A stretch of 64,000 nucleotides of DNA from Gammaproteobacteria bacterium (GTDB lineage: Bacteria > Pseudomonadota > Gammaproteobacteria > Pseudomonadales > Azotimanducaceae). This document shows, piece by piece, positions 8,659-16,907 of this stretch (position 1 is the stretch's first letter; the number at the start of each line of letters is the position of its first letter). The notes under the pieces were generated by a model, which ran no database searches, had not been told where the DNA came from, and saw only the letters and a program-made list of their open reading frames with translations. A program made the translations under genes and the position numbers. The stretch spans positions 1-64,000 of the forward strand of contig PBRQ01000051.1 in assembly GCA_002725995.1 (NCBI GenBank), written 5' to 3'.

Positions 8659-9936
8659 TTGAAAATACTAGTCTTAGCTTTCTTTCTAGGTATTGCTGCT
8701 TGGCCAGCCGCAGGGCAAGAAGACCCATTTGAAGCACTGGATAAGCTGCTGGAAGGTAACTTTGAAGATATTGATAGATCGCTCGAAGAGCAGTACCAGC
8801 TTATTGATGATGCCCTGGAGTCTGGTAATGCGCGACTGGCTGAGGAAATTATTTCTTTCTGGGGCCAGGATGAAACAAAGTTGCCCTCAAAGAAACAGTG
8901 GGTCGATTACTCACAGGATTTCCAGACCCGCCGAGTGATCGACTTTGAGGCAGGGATTGTGAAAGTGGAGCGACTTGTCAGCCAGGACGAATCCATTATA
9001 AAGGTAATCGATGATATCAATGAGGCCGCTAAGTCCGTTGCATCAGATAGCATGGTGGACTTGAGCGAGAAGGATCTCGCCCTGTCCTATGCCCGCGAAT
9101 CACTAGCTGAGGATGGGATTGAGTTGTCGGAAGCGCCGGTCGGGTCCACAGCTCCTATCTTGGGAGAGGTCAGCTATAAGCTTGATTCTGCTCGATTGGA
9201 ATCACTGGTTATCGCTGCTAGCGAAAACAGTGATGTAGCCAAGAGTGGCATGGCGGAAATCCAGGAAGCGGAAGAAAAGAAGCCGGCTGAACAATCCGTT
9301 CCTATCGAAAAGAAAATATCTGCCAGCGTCAAAAAGATAGACAATGGCAAGAAAGTTGTCAGGGTAGAGATTCCACTTCGACAAAATTACGATGCTGTTT
9401 TGGCCAACAAGTACGCTGTGGAAATATCACATGAGGCGGAAATTCAAAACCTTCCACCTTCATTATTGTTTGCAGTCATGGAGACTGAATCCAACTTCAA
9501 CCCAAGGGCCAGGTCAGCAGTTCCTGCTTTTGGCCTAATGCAGCTAGTACCACGTTCTGGCGCTATGGATGCTTACGAATATGTCCACGGTGAAAAGGTA
9601 TTGCTGGATCCAGAGTACCTGTACCAGGCGGACAATAATGTCGAATTGGGCGCCGCCTACCTTAGTGTTCTTCAAAACCGCTACCTGAAGCGCATTTCGA
9701 ACCCTCTGACCAGGGAGTATTGCGCTATTGCCGCCTACAATACGGGCGCGGGAAATGTAGCGAGGTCCTTTGTTGGCACAAATAGCGTGCGAGCTGCCGT
9801 AGAAATTATCAACGGCATGACACCATCGGAGGTTTATGATCACCTGGAGCAGAAATTGCCGTATGAGGAAACACGCCGATATATCAAGAAGGTAACGAAA
9901 GCAAAAACCAAGTACGAGGACTACGATGATATTTAA
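8659..9936 (+). CDS. MltC-like lytic murein transglycosylase (DUF3393 + SLT domains)
   Basis: From the TTG at 8659 (LKILVLAFFLGIAAWPAAGQ) the product is about 425 aa with a clean cleavable signal peptide. A longer frame from TTG 8626 overlaps the upstream stop by 14 nt. The N-terminal DUF3393 region (KKQWVDYSQDFQTRRVIDFEAG) is that of MltC. A charged linker leads to a C-terminal SLT lysozyme-like domain: catalytic Glu in FAVMETESNFNPRA, then AFGLMQLVP and AAYNTGAGNVARSF. It cleaves the MurNAc-GlcNAc bond to give 1,6-anhydro ends. Unlike E. coli MltC it has no lipobox, so it is probably a soluble periplasmic enzyme. Confidence 0.85.
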   Translation: MKILVLAFFLGIAAWPAAGQEDPFEALDKLLEGNFEDIDRSLEEQYQLIDDALESGNARLAEEIISFWGQDETKLPSKKQWVDYSQDFQTRRVIDFEAGIVKVERLVSQDESIIKVIDDINEAAKSVASDSMVDLSEKDLALSYARESLAEDGIELSEAPVGSTAPILGEVSYKLDSARLESLVIAASENSDVAKSGMAEIQEAEEKKPAEQSVPIEKKISASVKKIDNGKKVVRVEIPLRQNYDAVLANKYAVEISHEAEIQNLPPSLLFAVMETESNFNPRARSAVPAFGLMQLVPRSGAMDAYEYVHGEKVLLDPEYLYQADNNVELGAAYLSVLQNRYLKRISNPLTREYCAIAAYNTGAGNVARSFVGTNSVRAAVEIINGMTPSEVYDHLEQKLPYEETRRYIKKVTKAKTKYEDYDDI

Positions 9937-10003
9937 CAGGCGAGCTGAACGGCGGGCGGGCTTTTGTTTATCTTTGAATAAGGCTCAGGCCGGGGCACGA
10001 ATT

Positions 10004-10798
10004 ATGCAGTTTCTTGGAAGGATTCTCAGACCGAATTACAAGTTTCATCAGTTGATACTCATCTGCTTTGCAGTGGAAGTACCAGCATGCTTTGCCATTG
10101 TCGATGTCCAGGACAATTACTATACCCATTTTGACGCCGATACGGTCAGTGTCTTCTCCTTTGATTTCAAAGGGTCCAGTGGGAACGACGAGAGTAAGTC
10201 CGTCTCAATCGCTAATCACACTATCCATCGGGGTGAAAAGTCCACGATTCTGGCAATAGGCTCTTACACACAGGGTGATTCCAATGGAGTAGATACTTCC
10301 GATAACGGCTCAATTCATTTGCGTTATGTTCGACCACTAAGGGAGCCTCACGGTTTTGAAGTATTCACGCAGTATGGGCAAAACAGATTCATCAAGTTGG
10401 ACCGGAGAACTCTAGCTGGTGTTGGCTACCGGTTTGAATGGAAGCAGGGTACGCCATCGGAGCGTGGCGTAATCGGCCTGGGCGTTATGCGGGAGCACGA
10501 GCGGTATGTGGGACTTGAAGAGGAACAGAAGCTCTGGCGTGGAAACTTGTACGTATCCTGGGCAACTCCCTTAACTTCGAACATCAGCATTAGTCTGACG
10601 GCCTACGCCCAGCCCGCATTTGAGGACACTTCCGATGTCAGGGTCATCAGCACGGTAATACTTAAAGCAGCGCTGACAGAGCGCCTTGGGGTTCGTTTTT
10701 CAGCTGAGTACAACCGAGACTCGGACCCGGAAGCCGGGCTCGAAAGCTCTAATTTTAACTACACATCTGGTTTGACCTATAGCTTCTCGAGAAAGTAG
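10004..10798 (+). CDS. DUF481-like outer-membrane protein
   Basis: The open frame begins at an ATG at 9926 that overlaps the end of the transglycosylase gene. The internal ATG at 10004 gives a better signal peptide (hydrophobic HQLILICFAVEVPACFA, about residues 15-31). The mature part is beta-rich with alternating aromatics: SIHLRYVRPL, FEVFTQYGQNRF, LAGVGYRFEW, NLYVSWATPL, VRFSAEYNRDSDP and a C-terminal FNYTSGLTYSFSRK. That is the pattern of DUF481 barrel proteins (YdiY-like). The last strand ends close to an aromatic, as outer-membrane barrels do. Third gene of the LPP20/MltC set; no function is known. Confidence 0.7.
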   Translation: MQFLGRILRPNYKFHQLILICFAVEVPACFAIVDVQDNYYTHFDADTVSVFSFDFKGSSGNDESKSVSIANHTIHRGEKSTILAIGSYTQGDSNGVDTSDNGSIHLRYVRPLREPHGFEVFTQYGQNRFIKLDRRTLAGVGYRFEWKQGTPSERGVIGLGVMREHERYVGLEEEQKLWRGNLYVSWATPLTSNISISLTAYAQPAFEDTSDVRVISTVILKAALTERLGVRFSAEYNRDSDPEAGLESSNFNYTSGLTYSFSRK

Positions 10799-10893
10799 GA
10801 GGGTCGATTGGGGTTGGTCCTTTCCCGACGGGAATTTGCCTATTGAGCCTTTGACTCGCTCTGAGTGCAGGGAGCAGAACTGGACACCGAACC

Positions 10894-11982
10894 TTAGGGG
10901 AGGAGCTCAAATACAGTGAGATCCTCACTGGCGGCGGACTGCCGGGCAACCATTTTTGCCATCCAGGCCGAAGTTACTTCGTTGGTAACGTCTAGCGAAC
11001 CGGTCACGACCGAGGTGTAAACCCAGTTGTATAGCACTGTTCGTCGATAGTCTTCCCATACATCGGAAGGCTCGAGTGGGTTAACACCTGCCCTCAGAAG
11101 CCCCTGGGTGTAGCGTTCGAGCAGTACCAATTCATGCTCGCGTCTCACCTCTGTTTTGGTACTTTGGCAAAGGAATAGCGCGACATCGAACATGCCTCGG
11201 CAGCGAAGCGGGCCCTGCCAGTCGATGACGACCACGGGGTGTTGATCGGGTCTTGTACCATAGAGCAGGTTCTCCATCCTGAAGTCACCATGACAAAGCG
11301 TCCTTGGCTGTGAGTTCCTGTCATGCTGGAGTTTCGGTATTGCTGACAGAAAAGCATCCTTCTGTCCCCTGGTAGGTTCTAATAAAAGGTCGCCGTATGT
11401 ATCTACCATCTTATCCCAGCCCGACACGGCGAGGTCCAGCATGGTATCAGCGTGGTAACTGTCTGCTATGCCGGGAACCCACTCAAGTGTCTCCACCCTT
11501 CCCCAGAAAGCGCCGTGGAGCTTTGCCAACTCATCGATGGCAACCTCGGTCTGCTCTAGTGTTGCTCCAATGACCTGACTGCCCACTTCATAGTCACTGA
11601 GGTCCTCCATCAGTATCAGGAGGTTTTCACCATCTATCTGTGAGAAAAAAATTTCGGGGCCAACCGCCTCCGTTCTCGGGTCCATCTCAGCGTAGTACCG
11701 GGCTTCCCTTTCATATACGTTGTAGGAAAGGGCAATTTCTCGGTTGGTGGGATTGCTTGAAGCAAACTTGGCAACAATACTAGAGGGCAGGTTCGCTGGA
11801 GCATCCTCATAGGTGACACGCAGCTTGGCGATCTCAGCCATCATGCCGGCGCCTTCTGCCATAGGGCTGGCCTCGACTTCAGTTACCTGCCCGCCATCGG
11901 CGAGCAGACTTTCGGCAAGTAGCAGCGTCAGAAATTCGGGCGTCAGGCCGGCTGGAATACTGGGTAGTTTTACTTTTTGCAT
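10894..11982 (-). CDS. phosphotransferase family protein (APH/ecdysteroid kinase-like)
   Basis: This 362-aa protein has a eukaryotic-like kinase fold. The catalytic loop is LCHGDFRMENLLYG near residue 231, with HGD plus Asn as the Brenner-type motif. VVIDWQGPLRCRGMFDVA near residue 250 is the metal-binding DFG equivalent. LLILMEDLSDY near residue 121 is the hinge. Proteins like this phosphorylate small hydroxylated molecules; the substrate is unknown. Some occur beside acyl-CoA dehydrogenases, but here the neighbours are an outer-membrane protein and an FKBP. It is monocistronic. Confidence 0.8.
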   Translation of the reverse strand: MQKVKLPSIPAGLTPEFLTLLLAESLLADGGQVTEVEASPMAEGAGMMAEIAKLRVTYEDAPANLPSSIVAKFASSNPTNREIALSYNVYEREARYYAEMDPRTEAVGPEIFFSQIDGENLLILMEDLSDYEVGSQVIGATLEQTEVAIDELAKLHGAFWGRVETLEWVPGIADSYHADTMLDLAVSGWDKMVDTYGDLLLEPTRGQKDAFLSAIPKLQHDRNSQPRTLCHGDFRMENLLYGTRPDQHPVVVIDWQGPLRCRGMFDVALFLCQSTKTEVRREHELVLLERYTQGLLRAGVNPLEPSDVWEDYRRTVLYNWVYTSVVTGSLDVTNEVTSAWMAKMVARQSAASEDLTVFELLP

Positions 11983-12308
11983 GTTGGCTGATGTGCTTCA
12001 GGTTTCATTTCATGCTGGATATTAAGTTGCATGGATCGGCTTCCCCGTGGTGTGCCAGAAACTATTGCCGGTGCAGCCGGCGTTTCTGGTTTCACTGAAG
12101 ATTAGCATGCCCCGGAGTTTCTATCGAACCCAAGAAGTTCCACTGATGGCAAGCAGTCTCTACTAACTCCAGATAGTGGCTGAGGCAACTTAGTGATAGT
12201 GTCAGCATAGTGAGCAGTGCAATTTTTGTGAAATATTAGCTAGAATCTGTCCTACCGGTATCACCATGGGCTTTATGGTTGAGCTTGTGCTGCAGCAAAT
12301 AGAGGACA
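11983..12308. other. 326-bp intergenic region between divergent genes
   Basis: It separates the minus-strand kinase-like gene from the plus-strand FKBP gene. The only clear structure is the hairpin at 12055-12089, reported separately. I see no confident sigma-70 promoter and no open frame worth reporting. Confidence 0.5.
12055..12089. repeat. two-part GC-rich hairpin
   Basis: CCAGAAAC (12055-12062) pairs with GTTTCTGG (12082-12089), and inside it GCCGG (12067-12071) pairs with CCGGC (12077-12081). A TATT bulge sits on the 5' side and the loop is 5 nt. It has no T tract. It may be a REP-like palindrome or a structured element in the divergent promoter region. Confidence 0.5.
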
Positions 12309-12791
12309 ATGGGGATGATGGAAGAAGAGCGACAACGCGAAGATATCGAAGCTCTGCTGGGAGAAGAGCAAGGTAACCTGATTGCCTTTGAGTTTACTTT
12401 GAGTCTGCCGAGCGGGCGCGAGTTGGACAGCAATGTTGGTGGTAAGCCAATGATATTTCAGGTGGGGGCGGGTGAGATGCTGCCGGCCCTGGAAGAAGAA
12501 CTTAAGGACATGCAACCCGATGAAACGAAGAAGGTGGTTCTGCCTCCAGAACGAGCCTATGGTGATCATACACCAGCCGCTTTCAAGGAATTTCCATTGG
12601 AGGCTATCCCACCTGAAGCCAGACAGGTTGGCCGAAGAGTAGTATCAAATGGCCCCGATGGTACCGAACGGGAAGTCGATGTGGTCGAGATTCGCGATGA
12701 TAAGGTGGTGCTGGACTTCAATCATGACCTGGCTGGAATGACGCTCCATTTTGATATCAAGGTTCTCGCAAATGATCCGGTGGTAACTTAG
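12309..12791 (+). CDS. FKBP-type peptidyl-prolyl isomerase, SlyD-like
   Basis: This 160-aa protein has a short charged N-terminal extension and then the FKBP/SlyD arrangement. It shows FEFTLSLPSGRELDSN, PMIFQVGAGEMLPALEEELKDM, and an insert-in-flap domain around PPERAYGDHTPAAFKEFPLEAIP. The flap ends in VLDFNHDLAGMTLHFDIKV, the hallmark SlyD/SlpA ending. It would catalyse cis-trans prolyl isomerisation and chaperone folding in the cytosol. It lacks the His/Cys-rich metal-binding tail of E. coli SlyD, ending soon after the FKBP domain. Confidence 0.88.
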   Translation: MGMMEEERQREDIEALLGEEQGNLIAFEFTLSLPSGRELDSNVGGKPMIFQVGAGEMLPALEEELKDMQPDETKKVVLPPERAYGDHTPAAFKEFPLEAIPPEARQVGRRVVSNGPDGTEREVDVVEIRDDKVVLDFNHDLAGMTLHFDIKVLANDPVVT

Positions 12792-12869
12792 CAGGCCTTT
12801 AGGCATATATACGAATTGTTGCCAACAGGCTGAGGTCCGCGACCCTGAATAAGTGCACCAATTTTGCTG

Positions 12870-13679
12870 CTATTTCCCTTGGAAATTTGCTGGTCTTTTT
12901 TCCAGGAAAGACTTAATTCCCTCCTCACGGTCTTCAGTATTAAAGCTGTAGTCCTGCCCGAAAAACTCAAGACGGCTGTGGACTGCGAGACTTGTTTCCA
13001 AAGCTTGGTAGATCATCATCTTGGATATTCCGATGGCGATAGGCGGACCATCTGCAAGGTTTCTGGCCATCTCCTGAGTCGCTTCAGGGAGTTGCTCCTT
13101 TGATACCATCTGATTGATGAGGCCAATCTTTTCAGCTTCCTTTGCCTCGATCAGCTTGCCCATGAAAATCAGCTCACAGGCCTTTGCCGGACCTACAAGC
13201 TGCGTCAAGAGATAAGCTCCGGACGACTCAGGCGGGATCCCACGGCGAGTCCAGATGGCGCCAAATCCAGCTTCTTCCGAGGCGATTCGAATGTCACAGG
13301 CGAGCGCGATGCTAAGTCCCTGACCTACTGCATATCCATTTACTGAAGCGATGGTAGGCTTGTTCATGGTGCGGAAATTGTCGGCAAATCGCATCAGGCT
13401 TTCGGGGCCCCTGGCCAGTTTTGACAGGGGGGTCTGCCGCTCCCTGGTGCCGCTGGAATCTGCAGGTCTCTCCTTTACATCCTCGCCGGCACAAAAAGCA
13501 CGACCCGCACCCGCCAGTACAAGTACCCTCGATCCCAGGTCACTCTTAACCTCTTCGATGGCCTTGTTCAATTCTTGGCCCATTTCGACGGTCAGGGCAT
13601 TTAGTCTCTCTGGCCGATTTAGGGTGAGCGTGGCAATTCCATCCTGCCTATCCAGCTTAATGGTTTTGTAATCCGTCAT
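12870..13679 (-). CDS. enoyl-CoA hydratase/isomerase family protein
   Basis: From the ATG at 13679, which has GGAG just upstream, the protein is 269 aa. Crotonase-fold markers are TLTLNRPERLNALTVEM, GRAFCAGEDVKE (first oxyanion-hole region) and VNGYAVGQGLSIALACDIRIASEEAGFGAIWTR, cut here at its second oxyanion-hole segment. It also has GIPPESSGAYLLTQLVGP, where a Glu typical of active hydratases is followed by Ser. The substrate acyl-CoA is not evident, and the gene is not in a fatty-acid oxidation operon. It is convergent with the FKBP gene. Confidence 0.85.
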   Translation of the reverse strand: MTDYKTIKLDRQDGIATLTLNRPERLNALTVEMGQELNKAIEEVKSDLGSRVLVLAGAGRAFCAGEDVKERPADSSGTRERQTPLSKLARGPESLMRFADNFRTMNKPTIASVNGYAVGQGLSIALACDIRIASEEAGFGAIWTRRGIPPESSGAYLLTQLVGPAKACELIFMGKLIEAKEAEKIGLINQMVSKEQLPEATQEMARNLADGPPIAIGISKMMIYQALETSLAVHSRLEFFGQDYSFNTEDREEGIKSFLEKRPANFQGK

Positions 13680-13897
13680 TCCGTTCTCCAATTGATAGAT
13701 GGTTGAAAGTCAGTCGTATAAGGACAGTACCCATTGAACCAGCATACACAGTACGGCCGTATGGATACACAATTCATGTTTCTCAACTTCCTTACTATGG
13801 CTGAAGAGGCAAAAGTTTCAATTGGTGCGTAGAATGTTTGGCAGTCGGCCGAGACAAGACCCTCAAGAACAATATGCGATGAGAGAAGGAACTGCTA

Positions 13898-14729
13898 ATG
13901 GGCGAGTATGAATAACTGATCGGAATCATCTCAATGACGATGGGTGTCTCCTGGGCAAGCGGTATTAACCTCTATACAGCAATTCTCATGCTTGGGATTT
14001 CCGGGTTGACCGGCAGTATTGATTTGCCGCCTGGCCTGGAAGTGCTGTAAAACCCGCTAGTAATCATCGCAGCCGGGTTGATGTATGTCGTCGAATTCGC
14101 TGCGGACAAGATTCCGGGCGTCGATAGCACCTGGGATACCCTGCACACTTTTGTGCGCATTCCGGCAGGCGCCATGTTGGCCATGAGTACCGTCGGAGAC
14201 GCAACGCCTGCGCTTGAACTCTCACCAGCCATCATGGGTGGAGGTCTGGCTGCGACCAGCCACGCAACTAAAAGCGGGCACGCGTCTGGCGGTGAACGCG
14301 TCACCAGAGCCTTTTACCAACTGGGGCCTGTCAATTACGGAAGATATCGCAGTGGTAGCCGGGCTCTGGGCAGCGCTGGCGCATCCATGGATATTTGTCG
14401 GATTGATGATCGTATTCCTGGCGCTGGCGATTTGGCTGTTACCAAAAATATGGCGGGCAGTGAAGTTTATGTTTCGCAAAATCGGTGAAATGTTGGGACT
14501 TGTCGACAAATCTTCGGCACCAGATCTGTCGCTGGGGAAAGCGTACGTCTCCTCGCCCGGCCCTGTATCCAGAGGTGTTGATTTCAAGGTGATACCCGCT
14601 CTTGAAACTGACGGGTCAGCAGCAGACTCCCCGGTGGATGAGATTGCCCGTCTTAAGAAGTTACTGGATGAGGGTGCAGTTAGTACTGAAGAATTTGAAT
14701 TGCTCAAAAAACGGGTACTGGAGTCTTAG
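13898..14729 (+). pseudogene. broken DUF4126-SHOCT membrane protein gene
   Basis: Reading from ATG 13898, the DUF4126 protein is clear: LIGIISMTMGVSWASGINLY, then DLPPGLEVL, NPLVI, VEFAADKIPGVDSTWDTLHTF, IRIPAGAMLA-like VRIPAGAMLA and GGGLAATSHATK. It is interrupted by TAA at 13913-13915 and TAA at 14048-14050; the family alignment I recall expects Gln at the second. At 14270-14273 a run of four A's shifts the frame by +1. The protein then continues in another frame as KAGTRLAVNASPEPFTNW, SITEDIAVVAGLWAALAHPW, membrane segment and a C-terminal SHOCT-type DEIARLKKLLDEGAVSTEEF. Removing one A gives a frame of exactly 277 codons. It is a recent pseudogene, since the rest is well preserved. Confidence 0.85.
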
Positions 14730-14864
14730 GTAGCCTTGATGTGAAACTAGTTCGACCAATTTTGGTGAGCAACGAATAAATAGCTTGTGCCATGGTTCCG
14801 TGGCCGGGCAGCCAGTGAAACGCAAGCTGCTATAATTATTCCGATTTGTGCTCACTTGAGTTGT

Positions 14865-16907
14865 ATGAAATACCACTTTGATGTTCGAGGGACGGTACAC
14901 CCGCTCCTGGTGTTGTCGGCTACATTGCTGGTTTATGTATTGATTATGCCGCGCTCCATTACGTTTGAGGATGCCGGCCTGTTTCAGATGGTGTGCCATC
15001 TGGATGGCATAGGGCATCCACCTGGGTACCCTCTGTTTACGAATCTATGCCAGCCATTTGTGCAGCTGTCGATTTTTTCGACGGACGTGTTCGCGGGGAA
15101 TTTTTTGTCTGCGCTGTTTGCAGCGCTCAGTTGTTCGGTTCTTTTTTCCTGTTGTCTGTCTATTACTAAGGATGAACTGATTGCCGGCGTAGCAGCGCTC
15201 GCATACGGCTTCTCTGCGACTTTTTGGTCACAAGCAATCATTATAGAAGTGTATAGCCTCACGGTGCTGATGTTCCTCCTGTGCTGGCGATCGTTACTTT
15301 CCTTCACTCAAACGGGAAATATTCCATATCTTTACCTGGCGATAGTTGTTTATGGTGCCGGCGTTGCGAATCATTGGCCCTTGATGGTGTTGTCAACACC
15401 GGCGTTGCTGGTGACGGTTTTCCCGAGGCTCGATGCGATACTGTCCTCCTTGAAATCCCCGGGGTTTTGGCTGCGGTCAGTCATTGCTTTGCTGGTTGGC
15501 CTATCACCATATATTACAATTCTTTTGGCCAGGGATGCCGCGATTTCCGTCTATGGTGATGTAGACACTGCTACGGAGATGGGTCGCTATGTCTCGCGCT
15601 CCGCCTACAGTGATCAGCATGTTGTTGCCAGCAGTGTGGATCGCATGCGGTACATGTTGTGGTTGTTAGTTGAGAGCGCTACTCAATTTGGTACTGTCGG
15701 ACTCCACCTGATGGTGATTGGTTTTGCCGTTTCCTTCAAGAAGTTGCCAACCTCTATCGCGATCAGCCTTGTGTTGATGTACGTGGGAAGCACTTATCTC
15801 CTCAACTTCCTGCTGAATTTCAGGTACGAAGCCTTTTGGCAGGCGATATTCAAACCTTATCCGGTTGTTAGCTACCTGGCGCTGTCTATCTGGTTAGCGT
15901 CGGGCACTCGGCTTATCGTTGACTGGCTAAGTGGTACAGGTACAAGGTCTGCCCGGCTAATGCCGTGGGTTGCGACTGCTATTGTTGTTTTGAGCGTATT
16001 GCTTGCAAACCTATACGATAACAACAGGCGAAACACCACTTGGGTGGAGCAGTATGGAAGAAGTGTGCTGGAATCATTGCCAAAGGATGCGGTGTTCTTT
16101 GCAAACGGTGATTTTGAAGTAGGCATTTTCGGGTTCCTGCATCTGGTGATGGGGGTGAGACCCGACATTGAACTACGCAGCTGGGACAATCTTGTTTTCT
16201 CCAACCGGCTAAGTTCACCATTCAGTTCCGATGATATCCAGCAAGCCAGGAGGAGTGAATTTCTTCAGGGGGTTAGGCGGCCGGTGTTTGGGTCAAGTGT
16301 GCCGCTTGCGCCTGTGGCACATCAGGGCGCTTATTATAGATATACTCCAGGAGTCGCGCCCTCTGTTGAGCGAAACCCGTCAATGGACCTGATGCTGGAT
16401 CACCTGCTTGACCTCTATACGACAGGTTTGATAACAGATGCCTATGAGAATCATTTTGCCTATCATCAGCTCATGGGTTTTGCCCGGCAGTACGTCGAGT
16501 TGGCGATCACACATACGGACCTTAGCAAGGTAGAATTTGAACGCCTGGCGAGATCGCAATCAACTTTTCCCGACAAGCTTGTACTATTGGAAAGACTTCT
16601 TCGTCAGGGTCCAGAAAAAGATGGAAAAGTTATCCTCAGTGAAATTGCACATGCAGCAGAGGCACAGATTCCAGCGTTTGCTACCATTGAATCGCTTGCG
16701 GTTTTCTATGAATTTTATGGGCGAATTATGATGATGGAGCCAGCGGACAGCAAAAGGGCGATCAGGTATTTTGAGCAATCGATAGACACTTACCCGGTTC
16801 CTGAGAATACCAGTATTTGCCCGCTGCTAGACCTCTACCAGAAGAAAATGGAGCCAGACCGGGCCGAGAAACTGGGTCAGCATTTTCCGGGGCTAAACTG
16901 CAGATGA
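14865..16907 (+). CDS. DUF2723 (TMEM260-like) membrane glycosyltransferase
   Basis: This is an approximately 680-aa polytopic protein from the ATG at 14865; in-frame GTG 14787 and TTG 14856 are alternatives. The N-terminal half carries DUF2723 features: ITFEDAGLFQMVCHLDGIGHPPGYPLF with the acidic EDAG and HPPGYP loop, ATFWSQAIIIEVYSL, and YGAGVANHWPLM. About ten membrane segments follow, then a C-terminal periplasmic helical domain. DUF2723 proteins are GT-C-like, thought to use a lipid-linked sugar to modify proteins or glycans. The stop overlaps the next gene's ATG by 4 nt, so it works with the GT2-GtrA protein, which could supply the lipid-linked sugar. Confidence 0.8.
   Translation: MKYHFDVRGTVHPLLVLSATLLVYVLIMPRSITFEDAGLFQMVCHLDGIGHPPGYPLFTNLCQPFVQLSIFSTDVFAGNFLSALFAALSCSVLFSCCLSITKDELIAGVAALAYGFSATFWSQAIIIEVYSLTVLMFLLCWRSLLSFTQTGNIPYLYLAIVVYGAGVANHWPLMVLSTPALLVTVFPRLDAILSSLKSPGFWLRSVIALLVGLSPYITILLARDAAISVYGDVDTATEMGRYVSRSAYSDQHVVASSVDRMRYMLWLLVESATQFGTVGLHLMVIGFAVSFKKLPTSIAISLVLMYVGSTYLLNFLLNFRYEAFWQAIFKPYPVVSYLALSIWLASGTRLIVDWLSGTGTRSARLMPWVATAIVVLSVLLANLYDNNRRNTTWVEQYGRSVLESLPKDAVFFANGDFEVGIFGFLHLVMGVRPDIELRSWDNLVFSNRLSSPFSSDDIQQARRSEFLQGVRRPVFGSSVPLAPVAHQGAYYRYTPGVAPSVERNPSMDLMLDHLLDLYTTGLITDAYENHFAYHQLMGFARQYVELAITHTDLSKVEFERLARSQSTFPDKLVLLERLLRQGPEKDGKVILSEIAHAAEAQIPAFATIESLAVFYEFYGRIMMMEPADSKRAIRYFEQSIDTYPVPENTSICPLLDLYQKKMEPDRAEKLGQHFPGLNCR

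Noticed and set aside
8626-9936. MltC as a lipoprotein
   Set aside because: No lipobox Cys is found after the hydrophobic region; the signal ends AWPAAGQ without Cys.
13898-14729. Stop-codon reassignment or TAA readthrough in this genome
   Set aside because: TAA serves as a normal stop in other genes here, and a +1 frameshift is also present, so decay is the simpler reading.
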